DNA of 64,000 bases from the NCBI GenBank assembly GCA_033032175.1, contig CM065316.1, positions 5,240,115 to 5,304,114 on the forward strand. Reading direction: 5' to 3'. The position numbers and the translations under genes were made by a program. This document shows positions 46,957 to 59,280 of the stretch, in pieces. Within the stretch, counting starts at the first letter, position 1. Every line of letters starts with the position of its first letter. This DNA is from Saturnia japonica (lineage: Eukaryota > Arthropoda > Insecta > Lepidoptera > Saturniidae). The notes beneath the pieces are model-generated. The model saw nothing but the letters and a program-made list of their open reading frames with translations, did no database searches and was not told the origin of the DNA.

Positions 46957-48677
46957 GTGAGTACTATTTTATTCATCGTCATTGCTATTAATATCATCAG
47001 AATCAACATAGAACTATATAAGAAGGGGGTATTTTTTATCACAGTCCCAATAAGTGTTGGCACTGTAGACGATGCTATACTAAGAACAAGTCTGGTAGGT
47101 ATCCCTACCACTCCGTTTGCTTACGTATAAGTATGCCACCATTGGAGATGTTTTTTGGTGAATGGTGGTCGTAATCCTGTTAGACACTATTGTAGTATGA
47201 TACCACACAAACAGTGCGGACGCTTTAGTTTAGACTAAATCGCAAATATTCGACAAATTTCCATCTTTTCTATCAATACCACAAATTTACTATAGAAGTG
47301 AACTGTAATTTTCTATTGATCGATTTTATTAGCGCTTACGATGTGGAGTCACGTGAAAAAACTAGTTTTTTGCATACAAACATCAATGTGTTTAGGGATT
47401 GTCAGTTCATGCATTTTGTAGATCTTAAAATGATTTAATATTGTACTTAACAATTTTGCTAAATTCCCACTCTTTGTTGTTGATTTAACTAGTTCGAAAT
47501 ACCTGTTGAAGTAATTTATTTCAGAATACTTACTTATTTCAATAAGACAAACAAGACTTTTAGGTCAAATTATAGCTCAATAATTAGTTCGAATATTTCC
47601 CAGCCTCTTCCCGATGGAAGTCAGTAATATAATAGCTAATTTTTTTAAGTTAATACCTACATCTATTTAAAATCGTAGTTTTGTAGAGTATCATTAATCT
47701 TAAAAATAAGAGATCAGAACAAAATTACAAACAGAAAATCCAAACAAAGTGACATCAATAGGAACAAAGAAAGTGGCAACAATGGATAGAATGTTAATAA
47801 TGCAGAAAGCACGTTTACATCCCCATCACATATCGGTCGAGCCGGGAGCCAGAGCGGTCCACAGTCGCGCGTTCTAATGTTAAACGGGCATTGTTTCCGA
47901 CGCAAATGTTTATTAAGACGATCTGATATCGTATCTCGTAGGGTAACAGACGGCGAGGCGGAGAGGCGAGTCTAACGTGTGCACTGCGGCTGTACTCTGA
48001 ATGCACTCCGGCTGTGGTCGCTGTCGCTGTCGCTTCCACTCTCGTCTCCGAGCTCGACACACAATAGTCCTCGATCGATTAGCGCACATCGCTCGTTCGC
48101 AGACAGTCGCATGCATGCCTGCTAGTTGCGATCGCTCCCCTGCGCCCTTACTAACGAGCTACAAATGGAAAACATCCTTCATAAACCTGCCTCCCAGCCC
48201 GCCTTCACCAGTTGCGTGACTATTAAAAAATAAAATAAATTTCCATAATAAGACATCGTCGAATACATTCGTCGAATTATCAGATTTAAAATCGAGTTAA
48301 CGTGCTCCGTCGAAATTATAAAAGTATAAAGTCAAGCGAGGCGACGTCGCCGCGGTTCATGCATGTGCGCTTAGTTTTTGACAAACGGCCCGTGTAGTCG
48401 CGTGCTTAAAACGAATTAATGAGAGATCGCCGCCCGGTGAAATGTCGCGGAGCCGCTCATTGCAATCGTGTATATCGGTACGGGTCGCGCCGTAACATTG
48501 TTATTAGATAGTATGTTCGCGTAATGCCGTCGCGGGCACACGGCATATGTCGTGCATAGTGCACAACTACATCACTAAATCACAGAACTCTGTTATTTCC
48601 AACGTAATTAGTCCCTTTTGCAATTCGACAGCCACGAAACTTGAATCATAATAAAACGAAATATTTCTGCTCGGCAG
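46957..48677 (+). other. Last bab intron, with a GC/CpG-rich island
   Basis: 1721 bp from GTGAGT to 'tctgctcggcag'. Its 5' half is AT-rich, with a short hairpin ('ccaccatt' / 'aatggtgg', 47137-47168). From about 47815 to 48560 it becomes strongly GC- and CpG-rich up to ~100 bp before the psq exon. Open frames in that part occur on both strands and carry no domain. It is a candidate intronic regulatory element or alternative promoter. Confidence 0.6.
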
Positions 48678-49333
48678 GGAGACCCAAAGGTCAGCACAGC
48701 GCGCCCCGCGGCGGCCCGCCTCGCTCCTGGACGAACGCTGAACTGACAGAGGCTTTGCAACACGTCTGGAACAAAAAAATGACGACGAGCCAAGCTTCGA
48801 GAATATTTGGGATCCCATACAACTCTCTACTTATGTACGTCCGCGGTAAATACGGTAAAAGCCTCAAGTTGGAACAACTGAGGAAAGACTGCATCGGCGC
48901 GCCACTCGACGTCCTCAACCTGAACTCTGGTAACAATAACAACAACCACCCTTCAAGCAAACACCACGAGAAAGACGACCACCATAATATGGGTCAACGA
49001 CCGGCGAGCTCAGAACCTGACATATCATCCAACCCTATGTTCAATCCGTTCCAGCAGGGATTCTATCCAGAGTTCCCGCCGGGATTCCCGATGCCGCTCA
49101 ACATGCTGCACTTGCTGCCACCTAGCGATAAAGCTCGGGAACTATACCAGTCGATGCCGATGGCCCTGGACTCGCTGTCGGCGATGACGAAAGAGGAGGA
49201 CTGTAAGAGTGATAGGTCGAAAGAGAACTCTGCGGACGAGGAAGGAGACACGTACCGTGCTCACGCGCACCCGCCGCACCCCCCACACCCGCCTGACAAT
49301 CGCACCCTTCTGCATCACAACGGGCAGGACTAA
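48678..49333 (+). CDS. bab: bab-like gene, terminal exon with the psq DNA-binding domain
   Basis: A terminal exon of 656 bp encoding about 217 residues plus a stop at 49331-49333. The first residues, 'RPKGQHSAPRGGPPRSWTNA', resemble an AT-hook-like basic stretch. They lead into a pipsqueak-type helix-turn-helix at about 48725-48862, with 'MTTSQASRIFGIPYNSLLMY' and 'VRGKYGKSLKLEQL'. Beyond it lie Asn- and His-rich low-complexity runs, a Pro/Met-rich stretch ('GFPMPLNMLHLLPP'), an acidic Ser/Glu segment ('EEDCKSDRSKENSADEEG') and a His/Pro repeat near the end. Psq domains bind DNA in nuclear regulators of development, and Bab proteins combine one with an N-terminal BTB domain. I name it bab from the wording of the psq domain. 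Another BTB-psq paralogue is the main alternative. Confidence 0.8.
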
Positions 49334-50450
49334 CTCTTCCATGTAATTAGTTCTAACATCCTGCTCGGCACTGTACCTTCAACTGTGTTACATGTTTAAT
49401 GAGTGAGCATAATTTAAAGTTTACTGTGGATAGCGCGTGTCTATGACGTCACTAAGTGGTGTTAATTCACAAATTCGTCTATATCAATTTACTGCAACTG
49501 GAATTTAGATGACGTATTTCATTGTGACCGACCTACATACGTAACATATTGTGGTAAATCCATTCAGAACGTAATACCTGTGGTAAATACTATCAAGTCC
49601 AAAGTCAACAAAACAGACAAGTACTTAGTAGAATTCTGAGTAGAAGTTAAATGTAAGACAAAAACCATTTTTACGTTAAAATATCTTATGATTCTATATG
49701 AGGTACACTATATAAATTCCAGTTTTACGTTCGAGACATATTTTTTAACATCTTTATAGCTAGCACCAGCGACGTCCACATTATTAAAAAAAAATCTAGT
49801 TAAATTTATATTTGGAAAAGATGTGTTAATATTGTAAATGTATATTAAATCGCGTATCTAAGTAATAGGCGATAATTTATTCTGAAGGAGTGCAATAAGT
49901 GTGAATCATGTTGTGATTGTTATCTCGTTAAGAATTATACCTTATTACGTTGTACTGTTGACATTCCGTTTACACATTCCAATTTATTATCTTAGAATTT
50001 ATTTTTAAGCCGGACATGAAACTTAACTTTCTTGCTGGTAGAAAAGTTCAAGTTCAAAAGTTCAAAAACTACAATTCAAGAAAAAATTTAAAAAAAAAAT
50101 CCATAATTGAATTTTTAATGTAATATTCAACAAACGTGAACTATTTCACCTCACCTCTGATTCGGATCATTAAAGTTTGATATCAAACCGTTTTTTTGAC
50201 GATGCAGCTATGCCAGCTTTGTTCCAGATTCATTTATTATTCAAATAATTATTTTCTATGTTAAAATGACTGTAGATATTAAGTATATGTTAAATGTGCG
50301 AAACTTCTGAATCTCACCAAAGTTTGTAAAATATTTCGTAATAATAGTAATTAATATTCGATAATAAACAATTTTTAAATGTAAATAATTAGTAATAAAT
50401 GGAATATAAATCAGAATTAACCATTAAATTAATAAAGGACATTTAAGTGT
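49334..50450 (+). other. bab: bab 3' untranslated region (extent inferred)
   Basis: Directly follows the stop codon. It is AT-rich with no repeat family noticed. AATAAA-type signals occur near 50393 and 50431, later ones near 50990, 51190 and 51296. The true cleavage site cannot be read from sequence, and the UTR may reach about 51.3 kb. Several ATTTA and TGTAAAT-like motifs, possible stability or Pumilio sites, are present but are expected by chance in such DNA. Confidence 0.5.
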
Positions 50451-53400
50451 CTAAAATGGTAAATAGTAGTGTATTTGTAATAATTGTTGTAGTACCTATT
50501 ATAAAATAATTAATGTTGTGTACAGGCACGTGGACAGGTTATCAATGGGAGTCCAAAAACTAACTGTCATCTGACTTCATTCAAGGCTCTTTCGTGACAG
50601 CCATGACCTTCAGAATCCGTACAGTTTTACCCCAAATATAATAACATAGTATGTTTTATCGACAGTTTTCGTCAGCACAGAAAATCACCTTCCGAGAGTA
50701 CATGAACTTGTTTTTATAGAATATTAGATCACGTAAACGACAACAAAATATGTCGGCTAATATTTATTAGCGTTACTTTACCAATGGTAAATTTGAGTTT
50801 TAAATTTTACAGAGGTACATCGGAATGAATTATGTTTTGCGTAAAAGTGTACGCCTTATTTACGTGCCTGTACGTGAAAACAGTACGAAGGACGCAGACA
50901 AATCATGGGGGTCCGCGACGCACTCGTCATGCACTTTTGTCTTCAAGAACATTTGATTCCATGGGCTCTTCAAAATTTTCTATAAATTATTTTAATAAAA
51001 AAATACATCTTTTTACCACATGCAAACCAATTTTTTTCCCTGTTAATAATAAATACAATTGTAAAAAAGAATTAATTCATAATGAAATATATTTTGAAAA
51101 AGTGTTCCTCTCCGTTACTTATTTTTTTCTATTCAAGCAATACAATATTTTTAATTATACATAAACTGTCTTAGTTTTATTTTATAAACAATAAACTTAT
51201 TATTTCTTAAACAAATATTTAATGATCTCATTACCAAAATTGTTTTCGATTTCTGTATACAACGTATTACAAGGACAGTGCGCGCCAGGTTGAGACAAAT
51301 AAACGTATCTGCACTCAATGTTCAAATAAAAAGGAGCTTTCAAGATTTTAGTAAATAATGGAAGTTAGATTAATAACGAGGTTCAACCCAAACCCGGCTT
51401 TAGATAATTGTATACTATTATATAATTAGATATAAAAAAGTACGATTAGCAGAAAATTTAAACGGAGATTTTGACAGCTAAATACTTTTTTTAAATATAC
51501 CAATACACTTGCTAGTAAAGCGTTCTACTTAGGATAAAACCACAAAAGCGCGCTTGAATTTACAAATGAGAAAAATGTATTACCTACTATTTTACCGTAT
51601 GTTTTAACAAAAAAAACAAATAAAAATTCATAATGTATTTACATAAATTATCCTTCCTAATTAATATAAATATTAAAAAGAAAGTTTATAATTTTAATTC
51701 CACGAGCAATTTATATAGCATGTTTTAAAGATTTTCAACATTTCAAGGATGAACACGAATGATGGAAATGAATCGTTAAATAAACGTAACGTTAGATTAC
51801 ATAGCAAAGTTCGCGTTAAAAAGTACATTCAATATTTTTGAATAAGTAGACATTTAGATACAAAGATTTTCTATTTGCTATTTTGGAGCGTTTTTTAACC
51901 TTGCGTTTCAAAAACGCCCGTGCTTGAAGTCTTGATTTGTATCTGAAACGTATTTTTAATTCATATCATTGAAGTTATCTGTAATAAATGATATTGTAAA
52001 TTAAAAGATGCTTCGTAAACAACAAATAGGTATACTGTGCAAAATATGAAAGCTGTCAAGAGCACCGTGTATACCTTGGCGGTTACTTTCTATAGATATC
52101 GTCATCGTAACTGTTGTAAATACAAAATTTATTTGTATAAAATAATTTTATAGCTATGTTAAATTTTAACGTTTCCTTTATACAAATGACAATTGACATT
52201 CCTAAAACAATAGATTTTATATTTCGTTTTGTGTGGCAGTCTATTCCGATGAACTATAGGTACCTACTGGATAGTTACGCCAACAATTCCCTGTAAATTA
52301 GATAATTATTATTGAATACATAATTCATGTATATAATTATGTAATTGTTTTAAATATTTTTCAATTAAATGTCAATTAACGACCTTGCATCTTATTGATC
52401 TTTATTAAAACGCGTATATTTATTAGTGCTTGCAAAAAATACAACATCATTATAATTAATTCGTTAGAAAATCTTTAATGGCTCTTACAATCAACTAGTA
52501 GTTACTGGAATTGTTTTAATTGTCGCAAAAGTACATTTTTTGTTCTTTGAAGTTTGATCTTCAGATTTACGAATAAAGTTATCTGGCCTCCTTCTAACTA
52601 CATTTAATACAATCTAACACATCAATAACAGAGTAGAAGTACCTACTTTTCAATACCAACCTTCGTACAGCCACATAGTAATATATAGTATAGTATAGGT
52701 ACAATGACGAGTCTGGAAATCAATAAAGTCGATTCAGATTCTTTTTCATTTGCAAAATCAAGTAAAGTCGATCAAATCTTCAATATTATATCGAGACATA
52801 TTACTCCCACTAACGATCCCTAATATTTCGATTGCTTTACCATCCCAAAATTTCTGATCGCTATGTCTCGCCGCGGCTACAAGACCGTGAAATCTGATTT
52901 CGCTTAGATACCGCGTCGTGTGCTTTCTCATTTTACGATTGTCCCAATATTAACTAGGTATTTAGTTTGTGCGACTTGAAATTACATGTGGTTTCCCATC
53001 AAATTTCTAGAAAATATCGAGTCTTTCCGTACAAAAGGCGTAACTCCAAAATACCTATTATTGGCAATAAGAAAAACTTTGAAAAAATATTTTAATTTTT
53101 TTTTAAATCTCACATGATGTACTCTTTTGTTTTTATACTTTATTTGTTCAAGTTACAAAATATTATTTATATTATATGCCTTGTTTGATCTAGTAATGAA
53201 AAAAAATTATGACCTGGTTATGAAAATCTTTGGTAAGTAGGTAATGACCATTTTTTTCATTTTAACGTAATTTTAAAAACTCTTCTCGAAACAGAGTGTA
53301 AAACTAAGATTGCATTAAAAAGTTAATTTGCTCAAAATGGCCTTTACGCCCTTTGTAACGGAAAGAGTCGATATGGGCTTTGCCGCAGTAATCTTTCTGG

Positions 53401-54388
53401 GAAATGTTATTATCCACCACTGACCTAATTAATATGTTGAGATTAAAGAGGATCCTAGTTTGATGTTAAACATTATACCTATTAATAAAACATGAGATGT
53501 TTTCTTTATCATAGGATGTAAGGTCGATGTCAATGATGTTTAATTTGATTTATCTTTACTATCGGCAAAACTAACAGAAGACTGAACACTATTTACGAGT
53601 CTATTTAATAATAAAAATATTGTACATTACACAATCACAATTAACGACGACAGTAAAACATATAACGTAGTACACGGTAGTCCACATCATATAACAATAT
53701 TATCATTACAGGGATTTTATATATGAAGGTAATTACCTACTTTGTGTAATTGCTTATTTAATATTTGAACAGATTGTATTATATTGCTTTAGATGTTTCT
53801 TTTATTCTAATAACTATTTATGAGCACTTTCGTACGCGATGTTAGGTACATTTCACGATCTTTTTTTTAATAGTTAAGGTCTTTGACGAAATAATTAAGC
53901 CGTATATAACGCGAATGTGCCAAAAGGGATTTATAAAGTGCACTTTTTATCAGGAAACATGTATGCTTTCGAGGTATATTGATTTTATTTATTATTTCAA
54001 TTCGTCCAGTTTGATAATTTCTTAATTTGTAAAATAATATGAGTATTAGAAAAATATGTTCTTGTTAATATATTATTATATTAATTTTCATGGAATCTCT
54101 TCATTTATACGAAGATTAAACTATAGTGCAGTTCTTTCCTTGAGTTGTGATAAATGATTATGTTGTCTGACGTTATTTTTTTACCTAATTCGTACAAAAT
54201 GAGCAGTATTAAAGTGATTTTGTTAAAGTTTTAATTGTGAAATCTTTAATTAAGTTTTGTTATTTGTTAATATGTAAAATGATGAAATACAAAACCTTGT
54301 AGCATCTGAGCACGCTCGGGGAAATAAGCATTTCAGTAAAGGGAGCACTGTTCTGAGCACGCTGTGCTTGAGCGCGCTTAACTGTCAG
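50451..54388. other. Region downstream of bab without a supported gene
   Basis: AT-rich and unusually poor in recognisable repeats compared with the intron. A 110-codon open frame at 50832-51164 has no domain and may lie in the 3' UTR. No RNA gene was seen. Confidence 0.45.
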
Positions 54389-54612
54389 GTGGCGTCCAAA
54401 TAGGCCATCACTCGCACGAACAAACGATGATCGCATCCCAATGTTCATACGAACTCACGATCAAACATTATCATTATTGAATACCCTAAATCATATTCGG
54501 GCGGACAGATAAAGATAAGTACATATGTGTGTTTGATCACGAGTTCGTACGAATATTGCGATGAAATCATTGGGTGTTCAAGTGAACGATTATCAATTAG
54601 GAAGCCGCCTTA
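54389..54612. mobile_element. Foldback MITE with ~80-bp imperfect arms
   Basis: The left arm runs from 'aggtggcgtccaaataggcc' to 'catacgaactcacgatcaaa'. The right arm reads back 'gtttgatcacgagttcgtac' to 'gattatcaattaggaagccg'. The arms pair over about 80 bp with scattered mismatches and surround about 65 bp. Non-coding, and likely a MITE. Confidence 0.8.
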
Positions 54613-57499
54613 GAAATTCAGCGTCTTAATTCACTGACCGATTCCTTCGCCGGAGCGTAATCATGTGCCTACTAGGTTTAACGATGATATTTGAACAGAA
54701 TCTCGCGTTTTAACTTGAATGATGACTTATACTTCTTGATAAAATGTGAAACCGTTTAACAAATCGCTAACAAAACCTAATTTTCTTTTGCTATATAGTT
54801 TATTCCACTATATCATAACAAGAAAGTTTCACGAGGAGCCAAATGTAAGAAAATATAGAGTAATATATAATAATGTATTGTTAGACGTCGAGTACTTATA
54901 TTTAGTTAACATTTGTGATTATGATTTATTATAAAAAAAATAATAATTTAGTTCCTTCAATTTTGTTACGAATATTTATGACAAATGTAATAATAATTAA
55001 TTGCAATGGTTTTTAGAATTAGATAGAATTGTTCACTCCAATAAAGAGTATAATTAATTATAAGTTGTGTAACTTAATTTGTTGTATTTTTACTTAATAT
55101 AATGACAAATTAAATGATATCGTTACATTAGGATGTAAAAAAGATTATCTATTTGGATCTTAAATAATACGAAAAAATATTTATGTTCTAGTATCATTCT
55201 ATCGTGTAATTAAAATCGATATGATGGAGCGATGTAGTGAAATTCGTTTACGATCACCAACGTAAAGTGTAAAAAATAAAAACATGAAATACCATTTCCT
55301 TTTTTTATTGTTTTGTTTTATACAATAAATCCTAAACTACATCATATATTCAAATGATGATATGTTTTCGTTCGAAATTAGAAGTTTTCTTCTTTCTTTA
55401 TTTTGTCCAGTATTCTTTATAGCGCCTAGACTACATATACTTTCATAATAAAAAATTTAAATAAGGATAAAAAGTTGGAGTCTCTTTTCTGGTAGTTTTT
55501 TTTCGATTTCTGACATTTTTAGTACTCTAACCTTAGTTGGTTTACTAGTTTATTGATCCTTATAAGAAACAGGATCGATTGGAATGAAAAAAGGGGTTTG
55601 TGTAAATTGTTCATTTTCTTGCTAACTGTACACTTACAAAAACTGTAAATGCCAGTCAAAATGTCTCAAAAAAGGACAGTCTCCTCAGAAAGTTTCCGTG
55701 TAGCTACAACGGTCAAGGTACCTACCTACCAACCCTTACGGCCCCATCTCTTAAATCTACCCTGTATACAAAACAAGGTTTTATTCTTTAATAGAAAAAA
55801 AAACTATAATTATTTATCCAGAGTCAACTATGTACCTGCAGAAGATTTAACAGGACTATTTTGAGATAAAGTTTTACAAGTTTTGCTTAATATTGACATG
55901 TTTAAGCATAGGCATGGTGTTGGTAAGCGTCGGAGTGCTCCCGAAAGGCAAAGTAAATCATTTTGTCAAGCTTGACAATTAATTTTGCCTTGCCTGCTTC
56001 CCCTGGCCTAAATGTTAAATGTTCGGAACGATGTATTAATTTACTCTATGGTTCGGAACAATATAAAAATCGAAGTTCACAGTGAAAAACTATAGATTAA
56101 TATAGTACAGGCAAAGTTCTGGGTATAATTGTTTTGTATCGAGTTTGTTCACCAATATCATTAAGGCCGGTGGCGATCGCAATCATTATTATTACCTACT
56201 TCTTACATCGTATACCACCTGCGCCTAAGACTTCGTCCGCATGGTAGGAAAACCAACGATAAAACAATAGGTGCACTGAAACTCAACATCGGCGATTTAA
56301 CTGTGTTTCGTACTCAGATTCCCAAGAGTTGAGATACAGAGTGGGTTAGCAGTCAGCCGTGCCTCACACTTTGCACTACTTTCGATCTATCAGTATTCTG
56401 CCATACGTGTACGATGTGAATTTAACCTAATACAGTATAGTTCAGCAGTAAGTCTCACTTGACGGAATTCCCCAGTTTCATGTAAACGAATGAATCCCAT
56501 TGTTTTTAGAGTATTTTTCATTTTTATTTGAGTATAGATATAAAAATCGTGTGCGTTTAACTCTATAACTCCATTACAACTTGACCGATTGACCTCGTGT
56601 TTGTTCATATTATATTTGTCTATATATATTTATTGTCGTGTGTTGTACATAATATAATATGTTGTTTTATCGAAACGATGGTTTATACATATGTTAGGAT
56701 CCGATAGGTGGCGTTGTGAACGAGCTATAGTTAATAGCTAACGTAACCTAAAAATGCAGAACCACGTGTATCGGGGTCAGCTAGTATAATATCCTGTCTA
56801 TTGGTTACCTCTGAACCGATTGCATTGAAATTTTACAGATGTATATAAACAGGGAACTGGGGATTATAGTAGAAAAAACACGCAGACAACGTCGCGAGAA
56901 AAAGCTAGTTAGAAATAAAAGACATTTTGTAATATCACATGTAGTCGTACCCTTTATTTTCTATTTAATTAAATAGGTTTTTATAAATTAAACAAAAAAA
57001 ACTATAAACCAATATAAACGGTGGAAACTGAACGTTCACAAAACATTTTATCAAACACTTACTCCACCATTGAGCAAATGCAATAAAAACAGTTTATTGT
57101 AACAATTTATATAAAGTCTTAATTTCAAATGGTAGAGACAAAAATGGTGCCATAAAACAAATTAATTAAGAAAAAAAAAACAATTATTCGAAAAGTTGCC
57201 AAGTCCACATATTATTTTTTACATTCGCTATGTTACATATTTTTAAAGTACGTTTTTTTTGTACAAATATTTTGGACTTACAACTTTTTTATGACATTTC
57301 ATAGAAGACGTTCAATAAGCATGTTCTTGATTTTTGTCGATTAGCCCTCGTATTATGTTAGTATTATGATACTTAAAACCTATAGTGAGTTTAATCATTT
57401 AAACCAAATAATCCGACAGTTTTAATTCTTGACGGACGGTCTCATACAATGGTGACAGTATGGCATGAGTATTTAAGTTTGTTTTTATATACAGCTAAG
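54613..57499. other. Intergenic stretch with two Helitron-like termini
   Basis: Helitron-like ends at 56781-56785 ('tcggggtcagctagt') and 56905-56909 ('cgtcgcgagaaaaagctagt'), 124 bp apart in the same orientation. A related fragment lies at about 56200-56250 ('agacttcgtccgcatgg'). Otherwise AT-rich, with no gene. Confidence 0.5.
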
Positions 57500-57660
57500 T
57501 TGGCGAACAAGCCTACAGCCCACCTGATTGATGTTGAGCGGTTACCGTAGCCTATGGACGCTTTTAAAACCAGAAATGTTACTAGCACATTGCATACCTT
57601 GATCCCCATTCCTCAAGATTTGTAACCCTACTCACCGCATGAACACAACACAAGGTTATT
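57500..57660 (-). repeat. Dispersed repeat family D, copy 2
   Basis: Contains 'gcccacctgattgatgttga' and 'gtagcctatggacgc'. Its reverse complement aligns with 22280-22380. Confidence 0.55.
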
Positions 57661-57949
57661 TGCCTGCTATCTTCTGTAGGGTGAAGTAGATAGAAATTTT
57701 AGAGATTCTAGTGCATCTAACAGTAAGTTTTAATCAAAAATAAACATCGATAAGAGTCATGAAGTGAGTGCTTAAAAATAAGAATACACTTTTCTGCAAA
57801 ATCTGTGACGAAAACCTCAAGGTTTTTTTTACTTTATGAAGTAGCACACATGCATGGAGTCCATCTTATCTAAAGTGGTCACTGCAGCCTACAGCTTATA
57901 CTTTAATCAACCTCAAAAGGAACGCAATTCAAAATATTATAAGTGTATT

Positions 57950-58041
57950 TCGGAAGCTGCACTTTTTTAGTGCCAGTCCCTCCACTGAGGTTAGCGTATT
58001 ACCATCTTGGGTCTCATTATCACTTAACATCAATGAGATTG
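57950..58041 (+). mobile_element. Truncated right end of the MITE found at 6133-6436
   Basis: 'gccagtccctccactgaggt', 'agcgtattaccatcttgggt' and a final 'aatgagattg' match the last ~90 bp of that element. No left end is nearby. Confidence 0.65.
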
Positions 58042-58873
58042 TAAATATTATGTGTGACATACTAAGGCAAACATACAAACAAACAAACTAAGAGCAACTT
58101 CATATAAAAAAGTGTCCAAAAAGTGGATAAACTTTTCATATTTATTTTGTGCCCTCAGCTAATATTTAAATTACGTGGGAAACATAAAAATTGGTCCTTC
58201 GAGCCGGATATGAACCAGCAACCTATCGAAGTGAGAACTAACGAATTTCAATAAACCAGAATTCTTATTAATTTATTGGAAGTATACGTTAATATATTAT
58301 ATCAAAAGGTGAAAGTATTTATAATCGTAACATTAAACCGCTCGTTGTTTTGTCACCTTTATATGATAAAGTCCGTTTAAGAGTTAAAATAAATTCCAAA
58401 ATTAAGCTTTATTATTGGATTAGGTAACTATATTATATAAACCATCTTACTGCATCAATATCACACTGTTTTGTATTTATATGTTAAGTGATTCATGTTG
58501 GTATACTGAGAAGTTCTTTCGACTTCGATTTAGCCAAAGGCTTTACATATAATATAAAAGCCACTGCATAATGATAAACTAGATCTAATATTGATACGTA
58601 GTGGAATATAGACATAAATAATTCATATTATTATTAATATTATAAATAACTAAAGATATTAACTTTTCCATGATAAAAATTAACAGGCCGCAATAACTCT
58701 TCGATCAAAAAAATTTTATACCAACAGAATAAATTTCAGTACAATATTTCTTCATTTTAGAAGAATAGGAGCAGCGGCGTGCATTTCATAAAGACAGAAA
58801 GATACCGTCTACCCTACCTAACTCAGATTATTTATATCGAACTTTATTTTATTTATTCAATATTATTCTACGA
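58042..58873. other. Intergenic stretch without a supported gene
   Basis: AT-rich. No repeat, exon or RNA gene recognised. Confidence 0.4.
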
Positions 58874-59280
58874 CTAGCTTTGCCCGTGGCTTCGCTCACG
58901 TGGACTACAGAATGCCCGCACGAATCTTGCTCCCCTGCTCCCGGCTATTTTAAAGACAATAATGCTTACTGTGGGTGTTCCTTTGTAGATAGATATATAC
59001 TCTCCCGGACTTATTTGTAGTTCGTTTTAATGCCTATAATTATGTGGTACATTAATTTGCTATATCTCTTATGGCTTACTCAACAAAAGCCATTTAAGCG
59101 CCCGAATTGATTCACCATGACCAGTATTTTTTATTTGTGCGGAACCCTAATTCTTTTTCTAAAATAAAAGTAGCCTAAGTTACTCCCTACATCATTAGCT
59201 ATCTATCAGTGAAAGTCCCGTCAAAATCGGTCCAAGCGTTTACCGAGATTACCCGGAACAAAGAGACAGACAGACAAAAA
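58874..59280 (-). mobile_element. Helitron-like non-autonomous element, family C, copy 2
   Basis: Inverted counterpart of 15803-16173. It begins with CTAG preceded by A, then 'ctttgcccgtggcttcgctc', and ends 'aaagagacagacagacaaaa'. It keeps about 45 bp ('aaatcggtccaagcgtttac') that the other copy lost, so it is the better reference. Non-coding. Confidence 0.78.

Noticed and set aside
47815..48219. Coding exon in the GC-rich part of the last bab intron
   Set aside because: Overlapping frames on both strands, Arg/Cys/Ser-rich without a domain, and no donor in a phase that would fit the psq exon was evident.
50832..51164. A 110-codon open frame after bab
   Set aside because: Composition follows the AT-rich background in its second half, there is no domain, and it probably lies in or near the bab 3' UTR.
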